A stretch of 64,000 nucleotides of DNA from Allacma fusca (taxonomy: Eukaryota; Arthropoda; Collembola; Symphypleona; Sminthuridae): positions 26,360,654 through 26,424,653 of the forward strand of contig OX359250.1 of the NCBI GenBank assembly GCA_947179485.1, given 5' to 3'. The translations under genes and the position numbers were made by a program. Under the pieces are notes generated by a model. That model did not search any database and was not told the origin of the DNA. It worked only from the letters and a program-made list of their open reading frames with translations. This document shows, piece by piece, positions 14,306 through 24,700 of the stretch; position 1 is the stretch's first letter; each line of letters starts with the position of its first letter.

Positions 14306-15404
14306 ATGTCAATCAGAGAAAGTTATTTAAATCAGAGATTGAACGGTTCGTTTTCGGGGATTGGATCATTTTTGAAAAGTCGACCTGAATGGGCGGATAA
14401 ACGAGCTATTGAAAGGGAATTATTACAACTTGATTCTTATGCTTTACATCGACCCGTTCGTCATAGGTTTAAGAGACGAAAGATAATGGTGAATTTTATT
14501 AATCAAACCTGGTCAGCGGATTTAAAGGATATTGCGAATATTGCTCCTTGGAACAATTGTAATACGTTTATATTGATTGTTGTTGACAGTTTTAGCAAGA
14601 AGGCTTATGCAAGGATGATAAAGTCTAAGGATAACGAATCAATGATAAAGGCTTTTAGTTCCATTATGAAGGAGGCAAAGGCTAAGCCTATGTATTTATT
14701 TACTGATCAAGGGCGGGAATTTACGTCGAAATATTTTCGCAAATTTCTGAAGGAAAATGGTATTAAACCATATCATGTGTATAGTCATATAAAGGCAGCG
14801 ATGGCTGAAAGAATAATTCGATCGCTGTTTGGAAAACTGCAGCGCTATATGACTCAACATAAATCATCGAAAATTTACAACGTCCTGCAAGATTTTGTGA
14901 GCGTTTATAATAATACTTTTCATAGAACCATAGGGATGGCTCCAAATGCGGTTACAATTCGAGATCAATACGACATTTGGGCGCGAATGTATGGAAAATA
15001 TTTGAAAGAAAAATCGGATCCGTCGAGACGACCGCCAAAATTCAAAGTCAACGATTTGGTTAGAATTTCCCGCGCAAAACTTTTGTTTGAAAAAGGTAAG
15101 ATATTATGTAATAATAATAATTATAAAATGCTGTGGGAGTCTCATTGTATAGTCGAGTGTCCTTGTGTACGTAGGCTATAGTGAGTCATGGTCTCGTGAG
15201 GTCTTTCGCATTGCAAAGGTTCAAGATACGTATCCATACACGTATTTGTTGGAGGATTTGGGAGAACCTCCTGAAGACATTACTGGTCAATTCTATTCAG
15301 AAGAGTTAGAGCTCGCAAAAATAGAGGACGGCAAGGAAGAACCTCAACCTCCATCTAGTGAGTACGAAAGTGTTGCAGAGGATCATAAACCAGAAAACAA
15401 ATAG
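14306..15404 (+). CDS. Polinton integrase (retroviral-type DDE), two exons
   Basis: Integrates the element's DNA ends into the host genome. Exons are 14306-15095 and 15175-15404, with a 79-bp GT-AG intron in phase 1; about 339 aa. I chose the ATG at 14306 because the open frame upstream starts at a TTG. The N-terminal part is basic. The rve core shows Asp72 (SADLKDI), Asp134 (FTDQGREF) and Glu168 (AMAERIIR). The second exon supplies an SH3-like/C-terminal DNA-binding region (SWSREVFRI...YLLEDL) and an acidic tail. I see no chromodomain here, although many Polinton integrases have one; a separate chromodomain gene lies at 32959-34094. It is the first gene from the left end, 105 bp from the repeat. 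Confidence 0.93.
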
Positions 15405-15441
15405 TAACAGCAGTAACAGCTAAGGAGCAGTAGAATTCAAC

Positions 15442-17046
15442 ATGTCAATGCATACCGAATTCAAGTTGACTAGTTCCCGCGGCGACTCAACCACCGCCTT
15501 GAGGAATTTCTACGCGGTCGTTACTAACAAATCTAATCCAGATGGTGTTGGTTTAGTTGGTAACATTGTAAATGGTTTATCTCGTCCAATAATATTAGAA
15601 CGTGGTATGTACGACGTTGGCATTATGAAATTGAGATATACTCCTCAGCCCAAAGTCAAGGTCGTGCGAAAAACAAAGCTTGTGAAGAAAGTGGTGCGTC
15701 CTCGAGTAACTCGTCGTGCAATACAAGCAGATACCGATATTCCTTCTGGGCCTATATTTCCAGGCTATCTACCTCCTGCTGTTAGTGCGTTAAAATATAA
15801 AAACACTGATGCCAGTTTCCCACAGTTTATAAGTCGTGTTAATGAATCATTATCGGCAAGCAATATGAAAGCATTTTTTGCATTACGACCATTACCCGAC
15901 AATAAATTCTTGGTGACAGCCGTTCAAACCTTTGATGCGGCGGATGAAGTGTTGGAAATATCTGCAAATCTAGCTGCTCTCCTTGGTTTTAAGCGGAAAC
16001 ATTTTTTACGCGGAAGATACTCTGCCGAAGACATTGTTTCCGAGGATTTTTATAAGAAGCTGCCAGCTCAAACACAATTCACTATTTCCAGCGTGAAGCA
16101 TAACTATAAAGGAAACTTGGTTATAATTGATCAACAGTTCCAAGGAATGGCCGTATTCTACAAGCATCAAGAAACAAATTTTAAACGTTTCTTTACAGCG
16201 TTGTCATCTCGACTAGATGACTCGGGCTTCACTGTCAATTTTGAATTTGATTCTAAAAACATATGCACTATTAGTGTTGCAAAAAAGGGTGGGAATAAAT
16301 CTGACTACATCACATTGCCTGAACCAATTGTAAGAAGCCTGGGATTTAACCGGGAAAAATTTGAAATCGGAAAGGAAGTAGCATTAGCAGCTTTCAACGA
16401 GGTGGAATTTAAGCGCATAAATTCAGGCGATCCCTTATATTTTCGTCTTGGCTACACTAATATTCTATTCTTGCCTATGAAGGAACCTGCAACTACAAAG
16501 GTATCAGACGTCTTACAAGAATTAAACAACACATTTCAGAATGAAAAGTTTCCAGAATTTGACATTAAATTTCAATATGGAAATGGCGACATGTTTGTGA
16601 ACGATATACCCCGGAACTTTTCCATTGATCTTCCTGCACCAATAAAACGATACTTTGAAATACCCTTTGAAACTCGCTTTGAGAATGGTACGCGTGTTCA
16701 AGTGGGCTATGAAATTGTTGTTCAAGAAGAAATTCTTCGCGAAATTGAGGAGGGCGAAGATGAAATCGTCCCCGTGGATTCAAACACAAAACGGTTATTG
16801 ATTTTATTAAATTGCGTAGAAAATCAATACTTTAACAACCAGTATGTGCCAGTGATTGCCGAGCTTGGAATGAGTAAGGAACTAAACGTTGAAGTAGAAA
16901 AGGAATTTTACCCAGTCACATACGTCCCGCTCAACTGCGAACAAGTTTCGATTTTACGTGTCGATTTCGTCGACGAGTATTTTCAACCTTGGGATTTGAG
17001 TAAATCTGAAACCAGCGTGCTTTTGCATTTCAAACCACGTTTCTAA
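15442..17046 (+). CDS. Minor capsid (penton)-like Polinton protein
   Basis: Unspliced, 534 aa. The N-terminal region (FYAVVTNKS... then SRPIILERGMYDVGIMKL, about residues 24-65) follows the pattern of Polinton minor capsid proteins, in which a short beta strand leads into a P-I-x-L / V-x-L-x-I-x-Y block. After that comes a long beta-rich, weakly repetitive part with two similar ALLGFKR/SLGFNRE segments. A basic insert lies near residues 70-95. Its place directly before the core and major capsid genes fits a virion structural role. It starts 37 bp after the integrase stop. Identification rests on position and N-terminal pattern, not on a search. Confidence 0.75.
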   Translation: MSMHTEFKLTSSRGDSTTALRNFYAVVTNKSNPDGVGLVGNIVNGLSRPIILERGMYDVGIMKLRYTPQPKVKVVRKTKLVKKVVRPRVTRRAIQADTDIPSGPIFPGYLPPAVSALKYKNTDASFPQFISRVNESLSASNMKAFFALRPLPDNKFLVTAVQTFDAADEVLEISANLAALLGFKRKHFLRGRYSAEDIVSEDFYKKLPAQTQFTISSVKHNYKGNLVIIDQQFQGMAVFYKHQETNFKRFFTALSSRLDDSGFTVNFEFDSKNICTISVAKKGGNKSDYITLPEPIVRSLGFNREKFEIGKEVALAAFNEVEFKRINSGDPLYFRLGYTNILFLPMKEPATTKVSDVLQELNNTFQNEKFPEFDIKFQYGNGDMFVNDIPRNFSIDLPAPIKRYFEIPFETRFENGTRVQVGYEIVVQEEILREIEEGEDEIVPVDSNTKRLLILLNCVENQYFNNQYVPVIAELGMSKELNVEVEKEFYPVTYVPLNCEQVSILRVDFVDEYFQPWDLSKSETSVLLHFKPRF

Positions 17047-17065
17047 AATCAATATCAAATTGGAC

Positions 17066-17458
17066 ATGCGCCAAGTAGAGTGTAACGATAACGCCTGCTT
17101 CCTGGAACCTAAATTAAATCAGTTGCAATTCGGAAGTGGGTCTGAGGAGGGAGCATTAATGGCTGGTGGTGGTAGCGCAGGTCTTGGATCAGAAGGATCG
17201 TCATATTTGATTCCACTGAAGGCGGGACAGAGTAAGGGTGGGACAAAGAGGAAACGTCGCCAATCACAGTCTGGTGGAGGCAATCGTCGCCGCCGTCAAC
17301 GCAGAAGTACAAACAATTCAGTGCAAAAACGAAACAGTCGTGCTGGAGGAAAAGGACGGAAGAGACGGTCACAAGGTCCTCTCAAAAAAATACAAGTGGG
17401 GTCTGGTCGTCGCAGACAATCACGAGTGGTTAAAAGAAAGTGTGTCAGAAGAAATTAA
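17066..17458 (+). CDS. Small, strongly basic core-like protein
   Basis: 130 aa from ATG 17066 (an in-frame TTG two codons earlier is not preferred). The first 50 residues are Gly-rich and neutral. From about residue 60 it is packed with Arg/Lys clusters (KRKRRQ, RRRRQRR, KGRKRR, RRRQSR), resembling virion DNA-condensing proteins such as adenoviral core proteins in composition only. It sits 19 bp after the minor capsid gene and 6 bp before the major capsid gene. Likely role: packaging the element's DNA in a capsid, with nuclear import through the basic runs (inference). Confidence 0.7.
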   Translation: MRQVECNDNACFLEPKLNQLQFGSGSEEGALMAGGGSAGLGSEGSSYLIPLKAGQSKGGTKRKRRQSQSGGGNRRRRQRRSTNNSVQKRNSRAGGKGRKRRSQGPLKKIQVGSGRRRQSRVVKRKCVRRN

Positions 17459-17464
17459 TTCCAG

Positions 17465-18914
17465 ATGGACGTCAATTCAGTATTCCAGGAACCTCCTACG
17501 GTCTTCGAGGGTTCCACCCAATCCTTGCGTTCCGAGTTAAACTTGTTTCATCTTCCCCCAACAGATGTCAGCATTCAGCAAAGCTCGGAGTACATTCCGT
17601 GTTTTCCGTTGGTTTCCACCAAGGAATCATACAACCCCATTGAATTCTACATCATGTCTGATTCAAGTGGATACATGGACCCATCGGATAGCTTTCTTGC
17701 ATTAACATGCAGGATCGTTCGTGCCGATGGAAAGAACTGTGACGAGACTGACATCTGTTGTCCCAGTTCGAATTTTTTCCATACAATGTTCAGCAATTTG
17801 GAAGTTTATTTAAACGGAACTTTAATTTCGGACAGCAATAATTATTACCCTACAATGTCTTACATTCAAAGATTTCTCTCTTCCAGTAACATTGAAAAAA
17901 CGAATCGATTGATGAATGAATTCTGGTATCCAAACCACAAGAAGGGAGATTTTAATGTAACAGACGCAGGATTCAAAGAGCGCTATGAAAAGACAAAAAA
18001 CTCGCAACAATTTACCATGCTGGGGAGTTTAAATTGCAATATTTTCAACCAGCGACGGTATTTGCCGTCGGGAAGTGAGCTCCGTATTGTTCTGCGCAGA
18101 AGCCCCCCTGAAATTTGTTTAAACTCGAGCGTTGACAAACTGCCAGCCATTTCGGGTGTGCCATACCGCTATGATATTAACGAAGCTGTATTTTATGTTT
18201 CGAAAAAGGTCGTGTCAAGACAAATAATTGACATACACCGCCGCGAATTGTCCTTGGGGAAGACGTTCAAGTATCCCGTAGTGAACGCCGATTTAAAAAC
18301 ATTTAACGTCGCCCAAGGTCTGTCCCAAATTACCACCGAGGGCATTTTATTGGGTAGAATACCCAAAATATTAGTTGTAGGCATTGTATCAGCCGATGCG
18401 TTTATGGGCTCCATTAAGAAGGACGCCTTCAATTTTGTGGACAAAAATTTATCGGAAATATCGATTTCGTGGAATGGCGAATCCATTCAACATCGAGCGA
18501 TTCCATTAAGTTTCAAAACAGCTAATGGATCTGGTGCTGATAACTATTTACTAGCCTTGCGATCTTTGCAGAATACGTCAGCAACTGAAATCCTTGGTAA
18601 TGGCGTAAATCGGGATAACTACAAAGAGGGTAATTATTTTAAACTGTGCTCAATAATATCGTTAAGTAATGTCGTTTAAAGTATTTTAGAGTATTTCTAA
18701 CATATTTACTATCAAATACGCAGGAAACGTTCTTGTTGCTGTTGACTTGCTACCAAATCAAAACGACGCCCTCTCTGTTAACCGTCGGGGAAACATTAAA
18801 ATAACGTTGAAGTTTAGATCTCCGTTGGACGAGGCTGTTCAAGTTATCGTTTACAGTCATTACCAAAACGTTTTGGAAATAGACAACAACCGTCAGGTTA
18901 TATTGGATTATTAA
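17465..18914 (+). CDS. Double-jelly-roll major capsid protein, two exons
   Basis: Main shell protein of the presumed virion. Exons are 17465-18629 and 18724-18914, with a 94-bp GT-AG intron in phase 1; 451 aa. The layout matches the Polinton major capsid family (often deposited as F54H12.2-like): YNPIEFYI and a D-x-x-D-S-F-L-A-L strand near residues 58-80, an RADG turn near 89, FFHTMFSNLEVYLNG near 103-117, the FNQRRYLPSGSEL block near 195-207, PFNF-like AFNFVDKNLSEISI near 320, and a final exon ending in a NVLEIDNNRQVI strand typical of the family C-terminus. Without the splice, the protein would lose its last strands. It ends 1 bp before the protease start. Confidence 0.88.
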
Positions 18915-18915
18915 G

Positions 18916-19383
18916 ATGGACACACGGTCTATTCGACACATGCTTAATGCTGTATTTAACTGGTATCACATCAAGATACCCTTTCATGTACTTGCAGCAG
19001 ACGAATTTAACAATGTTTGCAAAGAAATAAACGCTCCTGCGATTTTTATTGTCAATACGGATGTTATTTCAAGACCCGGAAAACATTGGATATGCATGTA
19101 TAAAATAAGCTATAAACAATTTGAAGTATTTGATAGTTTTGGCAAAGATATTTCTCATTATCATAATATACACATACCACGGAATTTTATTATCAGAGAG
19201 AATTGTAAAATCTTACAGAATGTGCGGTCAGAAATGTGTGGGCAGTTTTGTGTAATGTTTGCTTACAGTAGGACCATAGGAATACCTTATAAAATATTCA
19301 TATCTCAATTTAAATCTAATACATTGTATAATGATAAAATAGTATCTTTGTTTACATACAAAATATTGAGTAGTGTAAAATAA
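18916..19383 (+). CDS. Adenain-like cysteine protease
   Basis: 155 aa. It probably matures virion proteins as adenovirus protease does. The catalytic set is visible: His57 (GKHWIC), Asp73 (VFDSFG), Gln101 and Cys108 (EMCGQFC). The Gln-to-Cys distance of seven equals that in adenovirus protease. The start follows the major capsid stop with one base between. An AATAAA about 10 bp downstream of its stop could end the capsid-protease transcript. Confidence 0.92.
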   Translation: MDTRSIRHMLNAVFNWYHIKIPFHVLAADEFNNVCKEINAPAIFIVNTDVISRPGKHWICMYKISYKQFEVFDSFGKDISHYHNIHIPRNFIIRENCKILQNVRSEMCGQFCVMFAYSRTIGIPYKIFISQFKSNTLYNDKIVSLFTYKILSSVK

Positions 19384-19509
19384 TGTTGGTCAATAAATGA
19401 ATGTGTGTGTAATTGTGTAAGTCGTTATTGTGTAAAAGTTAAATAAAGATTCGACCCTGTACATGTACTAGAACAGTTTCTCATTTCTACTCATTGTGAA
19501 AACAACGTG
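19384..19509 (+). promoter_or_regulatory. Gap with poly(A)-type signals before the ATPase gene
   Basis: Two AATAAA-type hexamers (about 19391 and 19442) lie in this 126-bp gap, one of the larger gaps in an otherwise very compact block. A 3' end for the capsid-protease unit and a promoter for the ATPase unit probably both lie here. No TATA box is clear. Confidence 0.35.
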
Positions 19510-20178
19510 ATGGAAATTGGAACTGAAGAAAATAATTTAATTAACTATTCCTTCCCCCACCCCAGTACAATATCGATTGCAGGCAGCACACAGGGTGGTA
19601 AAACGTATAAGACGCTTGAAATAATACGCAGGCGCTTTGAACTATTTGAAGAGAGATTAGAAAAGGTCATCTACGTCTATAGCGATTTTCAGAAAGAGTT
19701 TTATAAATTAAAGGAAGAAGATAAAAATATAATATTTACAAATAATCTCCTCGATATTGAAAAGTTGACTAGTGATCCTTGTTTAATTGTTATCGACGAC
19801 CAGCAGGATACGTTTTCAAAGAAGGAAAACTTGGAACTTGTGACTCGCTATTTTATAAAACATTCACATCATCGAGGAGCGAGTATAATATTAATTCTTC
19901 AAAATCCATTTGTGAAAGGGTTAAGAGAGATAAATTTAAATACACAGATATTACTGTTGTTTGATAATCCCAGAGACCGCAGTGTAATCACTAATATCGC
20001 CAAACAAGTTTGCGCAGGTCAGACCAACTTTTTGACTTCAGCCTATATTAAGGCCGTGTCAAGTCGACAGTATGGCTACCTACTTTTAGACATGCACCCC
20101 AAAAACAAGTCATTTCCTTATTGGGTTAGAAATTCAGTTTTTCCGGACAACAATGGTGAAGTCTACGCTCCCCAATAA
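19510..20178 (+). CDS. A32/FtsK-type genome-packaging ATPase
   Basis: 222 aa from ATG 19510 (a GTG directly before it is in frame but not preferred). Walker A is GSTQGGKT (residues 25-32) and Walker B is LIVIDD (92-97). A helical HSHHRGASIILILQN segment with a sensor-like Asn follows, as in A32-like ATPases of Polintons and adeno-like viruses. Predicted job: pump the element's DNA into procapsids. It ends 2 bp before the next gene. Confidence 0.92.
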   Translation: MEIGTEENNLINYSFPHPSTISIAGSTQGGKTYKTLEIIRRRFELFEERLEKVIYVYSDFQKEFYKLKEEDKNIIFTNNLLDIEKLTSDPCLIVIDDQQDTFSKKENLELVTRYFIKHSHHRGASIILILQNPFVKGLREINLNTQILLLFDNPRDRSVITNIAKQVCAGQTNFLTSAYIKAVSSRQYGYLLLDMHPKNKSFPYWVRNSVFPDNNGEVYAPQ

Positions 20179-20180
20179 AA

Positions 20181-20510
20181 ATGGTGTTGAATAATTCATT
20201 TGAAGAAAACTGTCAGTTCCTATTTCAAATTGCAACAGTCAAATCAAAGCTGAATGCTAGGAAACTAGTCCAAAATGCATCAGATTCGCAAATACGTGCA
20301 CTACTAGAAATTATACACAATTTTAATCTATTTTGCAAAACGGAAACGACCCAAGTTTGTAAATTCGCTAGGAAAGTTAAAATATATTCCAATGATAAAA
20401 ACGTCGCAAAGCGGTTTCTTTTGAGAAATCGCAATCTAGTCAAATCCATATTAGCAAGCGTATTTCTAAAAGTGTTTTTAGGTGAAATTATTCTATCGTA
20501 TACAGAGTAA
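20181..20510 (+). CDS. Small conserved-position Polinton protein, function unknown
   Basis: 109 aa, mostly alpha-helical in composition. It has a Lys/Arg-rich middle (CKFARKVKIY, FLLRNRNLVK) and a hydrophobic C-terminal stretch (SILASVFLKVFLGEIILS) that could be a membrane segment or a packed helix. Its stop overlaps the next start (TAATG at 20508-20512). Being wedged between ATPase and a basic protein suggests a late/virion role, but I do not recognise the family. Confidence 0.7.
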   Translation: MVLNNSFEENCQFLFQIATVKSKLNARKLVQNASDSQIRALLEIIHNFNLFCKTETTQVCKFARKVKIYSNDKNVAKRFLLRNRNLVKSILASVFLKVFLGEIILSYTE

Positions 20511-21145
20511 TGGCTAAAGTAATGCGAGTTGTTTCGCCTGCTCTTTATGAAGAGCTTATGAAGCTATATAAAAGCGAAATAAATAAACCAATCGAACAAA
20601 ATAAACCCGCATCAGCGGTAGAAAACCCCGGTGAAAATCTCCATCCTATTTCCGCAATTAAACATATTGAAACAAGTCTTCCCGCCGCTGCAATAAATAA
20701 TTCAAGTGAAAAGGTTTCTTCAAACCTCCCCTTTCTCCAGGGGGATTTAACGCAAAAACCAAAGAAACCAAAATTTATTAAATTATGCTGTTGTCAAAAT
20801 ATTGGAAGTTCCACGTGTCAAAAACTTAAAGCACCAAAGTGGAAAACACTGGATGATGCAAGTAAGGATATTCCTATGGAATATGTGAAAGATCCCCAGC
20901 ACCGGAATGCTGAAACAAATTCAATCACTAATATTACGACAGCAAGCGACATCTCTGAGAGAGAAAAACCTGGGGAAGATGTTGATGCTGTTGGGGATAA
21001 TAATATTAATGACCGTAAGAGTTCGCTGAGGCCTAGAAAAAATCAACGAGGCTACGGTGGAAAACGAAAAGCGAAAAGCATTAGAAAGTGTAACAAGTTA
21101 AAAAAATACGTACATAAGAACACTCGGAGGAATCGAAAAAATTAG
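20510..21145 (+). CDS. Protein with basic C-terminal tail, function unknown
   Basis: 211 aa. A short ordered N-terminus (VMRVVSPALYEELMKLY, residues 4-20) is followed by a low-complexity middle. The C-terminus from about residue 175 is very basic (LRPRKNQRGYGGKRKAKS, then KNTRRNRKN). The start codon overlaps the previous stop by one base. The basic tail suggests DNA or RNA binding or virion core association (inference). No catalytic motif. Confidence 0.7.
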   Translation: MAKVMRVVSPALYEELMKLYKSEINKPIEQNKPASAVENPGENLHPISAIKHIETSLPAAAINNSSEKVSSNLPFLQGDLTQKPKKPKFIKLCCCQNIGSSTCQKLKAPKWKTLDDASKDIPMEYVKDPQHRNAETNSITNITTASDISEREKPGEDVDAVGDNNINDRKSSLRPRKNQRGYGGKRKAKSIRKCNKLKKYVHKNTRRNRKN

Positions 21146-21172
21146 TTTCCGCTTTGGAAGCGTTCGGTCAAC

Positions 21173-21700
21173 ATGGGTTCGCGAGTTATTATTCTGACTC
21201 TCTATTTATTTTTATTAAACGGTATTACTTCTTCAGATTCAAGTTTGGATGCGGTTAAAGCACCAGCTAGTAGCACCAGCGACGGTAGAAATGAGAAGTA
21301 CAAATGTAGTCATCATCGAGTTTGTTCACCTCTCGCTCAAGATGTGGCGCTGAATGACGGAGCAACTTCAACCGAACGGTTGTTAATTCACCTACACGCT
21401 GTCCTTAAGCATCTTTTGCAGGACGCGCGTAAATACAAGAACGGGAGCACAAGTGTGCCCACAGAGGGAGATAATGTGACCACGCATGAGAACTCTGCGG
21501 GTAAGATTATTTTTCTTGAACTCGATCAAGTCCCCTCCCCACTTTTCCTCCAAGCAACATTCATTTTAACTGTGTAACTTGTCGTGCTTACAGCTACCTA
21601 CACTTCGGTGATACTTTTGTGTGTTCTGGTCTCCATCAAAATATACAAGTTTACGTCTAAGCTGATTAGTGAGTGGAAAGCTAGGAACAACAATAATTAA
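21173..21700 (+). CDS. Type I membrane glycoprotein candidate, two exons
   Basis: Exons are 21173-21500 and 21594-21700, with a 93-bp GT-AG intron in phase 1; 144 aa. A good signal peptide covers residues 1-20 (VIILTLYLFLLNGIT). The ectodomain of about 90 residues has two Cys near 40-46 and N-glycosylation sequons (NGS, NVT). Exon 2 supplies one transmembrane helix (SVILLCVLVSIKIY, about 113-126) and a short basic cytoplasmic tail. Unspliced, the frame runs into a meaningless tail, so the intron is needed to make a membrane protein. It lies 4 bp before the polymerase gene. Family not recognised. Confidence 0.75.
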
Positions 21701-21704
21701 AACC

Positions 21705-24700
21705 ATGGAAGGAGCAAACCAAGACAACAGGACCGAGCCAATTGCTGGACCGTCCCAACCAAGTAGAAATGAGAACAGCGGGGCAGCTTCCAATACAAAT
21801 TTAGCTTATGAGACGACCCAACGACCAGATCCTATTACATCTGGATTTTTAAGATCGGTATGTAATTGTTATTGTCTACAAAGTATTATTGTGCGGTTGA
21901 GTACCGATATTTATTTTCCTAAACCGTTCCGAAAAACTATTCATTTCGCGTGAAAAACACACGATCGGTTTATTTATATTGTTGTTTTATCGAAGCGTAG
22001 ATCTAAACGTTATCAAGCCACGATTTTGTTGTTTTTATTTCAGGAACTTTATTGTTCCATGCCTGACTGTATTTTTCGATGTCGGACACATATCCAATAC
22101 GCCTGCCATCTCGAAGAAAATCATTTGTGTGAGCATTGTGGGAAATATTGTTCCTGGAAGAGGGCTCACACCTGCCCATCTGTCGGAGATCGACTAGGTC
22201 ATGTTGATGCAAACTATCCTCTAGACTTGACAGACTTTGCAGAACTAAGTCGCAGTCACCTTGGAGTAATAGTTCATTATGCTTACCGTCATCCCATAAG
22301 TACGCGGGACATTGAAACCGCTTTTAAAGAAACATATCCAGCTTTGGACAAGTTACTAACTGAACTTCTTGTTATCCACGGAAATATGCGTGTGGAGCTG
22401 AGCACATCAGTCCTAATGGAAAAGGATATTACACTAGGCGATGATGGGGAGTTGTCTACAAAATCGGCTATGATTTACTTCAAGTCTGGAAATCATGACT
22501 TATTTGATTCGACCGGTATTGAAACTTTAGTGTGGCGGGGAGCTGGGGAAGTTGTGGATAAACTAGAAACTTTTGTTCAGAATGGGAGCGGTTGGAGAGT
22601 AGCTAGTATTGACCACTTGGAAGTAAAGGTTGGTGAACTTAGACTTTTTCAAAATGCTCGCGTTCGGGGTTTTTTACCTATTCCGTTTAAAAGAAACCCG
22701 ATGGGTTGTGTTAACTTTAAAAACTTTGATAATGATTGCTTCAAGTACTGTGTAACAGCATCCATGTTTTGGAAACAGAAAATTAAAGAAAATGAATTAG
22801 AGCGTAAGGGCGATAAAAATCTTAAAAATCATGACACGTGGAGAAAATATATGAGTAAAATTGATTTTTCAAACATTCCCCAAGGATTTGTCAATCCCTA
22901 CGAAGACCTTCCAAAATTTGAAGAAAAAAATAACGTTTCAGTTACCGTATTTACACACAAGGATGAAAACGTAATACTTATGAGAGCCAGCAAACAGAAA
23001 TTCGAGATTAAAATTAACTTGTTTTTAATTCACAAAAAACAAAATAATTCATCACGCGAAGAATCATCCGACTTGTTTCATTACGTACTAATTGTTAATT
23101 TGGAAAGATTTCTCAGAGAGCCGGGTGAGCTATGTCACTTGTATTGTGACAAATGCTTCCGTAAATTTAAAACTAAGCGGAAGCAAGTGAATCACGCGTC
23201 CAGATGTACATATAATATTGATCCAGGCGAAGAAAACGCTGCTAACAAAATCGAATACGTGTTTCCAGCTGAGGATGAGACATTGGAATTCAAGAGACTT
23301 GAAATGCTACACCCCTTTCCGTACTTTGCAACTTTCGATTTTGAATGCTACAGCAAACCGTTAACGGTGGAGGGGGGAGAAAATCAATCGGAGAATGAGC
23401 AGCTGGAAGTTGGTGGGAAGAGAAAAAAAGTCTCTGCAACTGTGAAGAGGTACGAGTTTGTTCCAGCAAGTTACTCCCTTGTAGTAGTACATAACACAAA
23501 CAAATGCGGGGAGCTGGTGACGACAGAATATTATTGTGGAGAGAATCCCGTCCAGCACTTTTTTTCCCGCGCGTTCTACTGGGGGAAAACCTTGCTAGAA
23601 CGCATACGGAATACAAATAACATGATCGATCCTACAGATGAGGAAAAATCATTACACCGGACTGCAACGCATTGTCACCATTGCAAGCGTGAATTCACTT
23701 CTTCAACACAGCAAGGGTTCTCTGAGCATCAACTTGCTTTTGACTTGTTCTCCGAAGACGGGAAATTGTTATACGAATCGCCCAGTGAAGACAGCGAAAT
23801 TGAAGAAGCTGGCTCAACCAAGGAAGAACCCAAAAAAGATGAAAGCTATATCCGACCAGTCATAAAATGTTATAATCACAATCATGATACTGGTTTATAT
23901 GTCTCTTCAATTTGTCAGTCTTGCAATCTTAAAATAAGGTACAAATTTGAATTTCCATTAATAGCGCATGGAGGGAGCAATTTTGATTTTCACCTTCTCT
24001 TGAAGCACGCCGACAATAAATTTTTTAATTATGAAAATATACATGTAATTGCAAAAACAGGAGAGAAATTTGTTCAGATGACCATTGAAGGTAGAGATAT
24101 CTACATACCAAAGTTGCATACTAATTATGGAGGTTTCAAATATAACAAGAGCAAGCTGACATGTGGTAATAGAAAGGTTAAACTAAGATTTTTAGATTCA
24201 TGTCAGTTTCAACCGAGCTCACTAGCCCAGCTTGTGAATAAACTTCAATTGGAAAATTCTCCCCATTTTTCCCTGCTTCGACAAGTTGCTGAATGCTATT
24301 TTTTTCCCACAGGAATACTTGTCAGACCAAAACTTGACGAATACAATGATTTAGCCTGGCAGGACTTACTTCTTGCCAAGATTCCGTTCCCATACAGTTA
24401 TCTCTCCTCACCAGAAAAATTAAATCCGGGTGTTCCAATTCCGAGCCGAGAAGAGTTTTACAATGAGCTCACGCATGAACCATGCACGGACTCGCAATGG
24501 TCAATGATAAATAAAATATGCAAAGTATTTCAGATTCGGGATTTTAATACTTATGCACAATTATACTGTGTATTGGATTCTGTTCATTTGAGCATTTGTT
24601 GGCTCAATTTTGTTCTCAATGGTATGAAATTGTACGGTTTAGATCCTACGTATTGTTGTACATGCTCCAGCTATAGTTGGCAATGCTGGCTGTACTCTTC

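Noticed and set aside
23290..23616. Minus-strand ORFs inside the polymerase gene
   Set aside because: They lie fully antisense to a polymerase with all catalytic motifs; no motif of their own.
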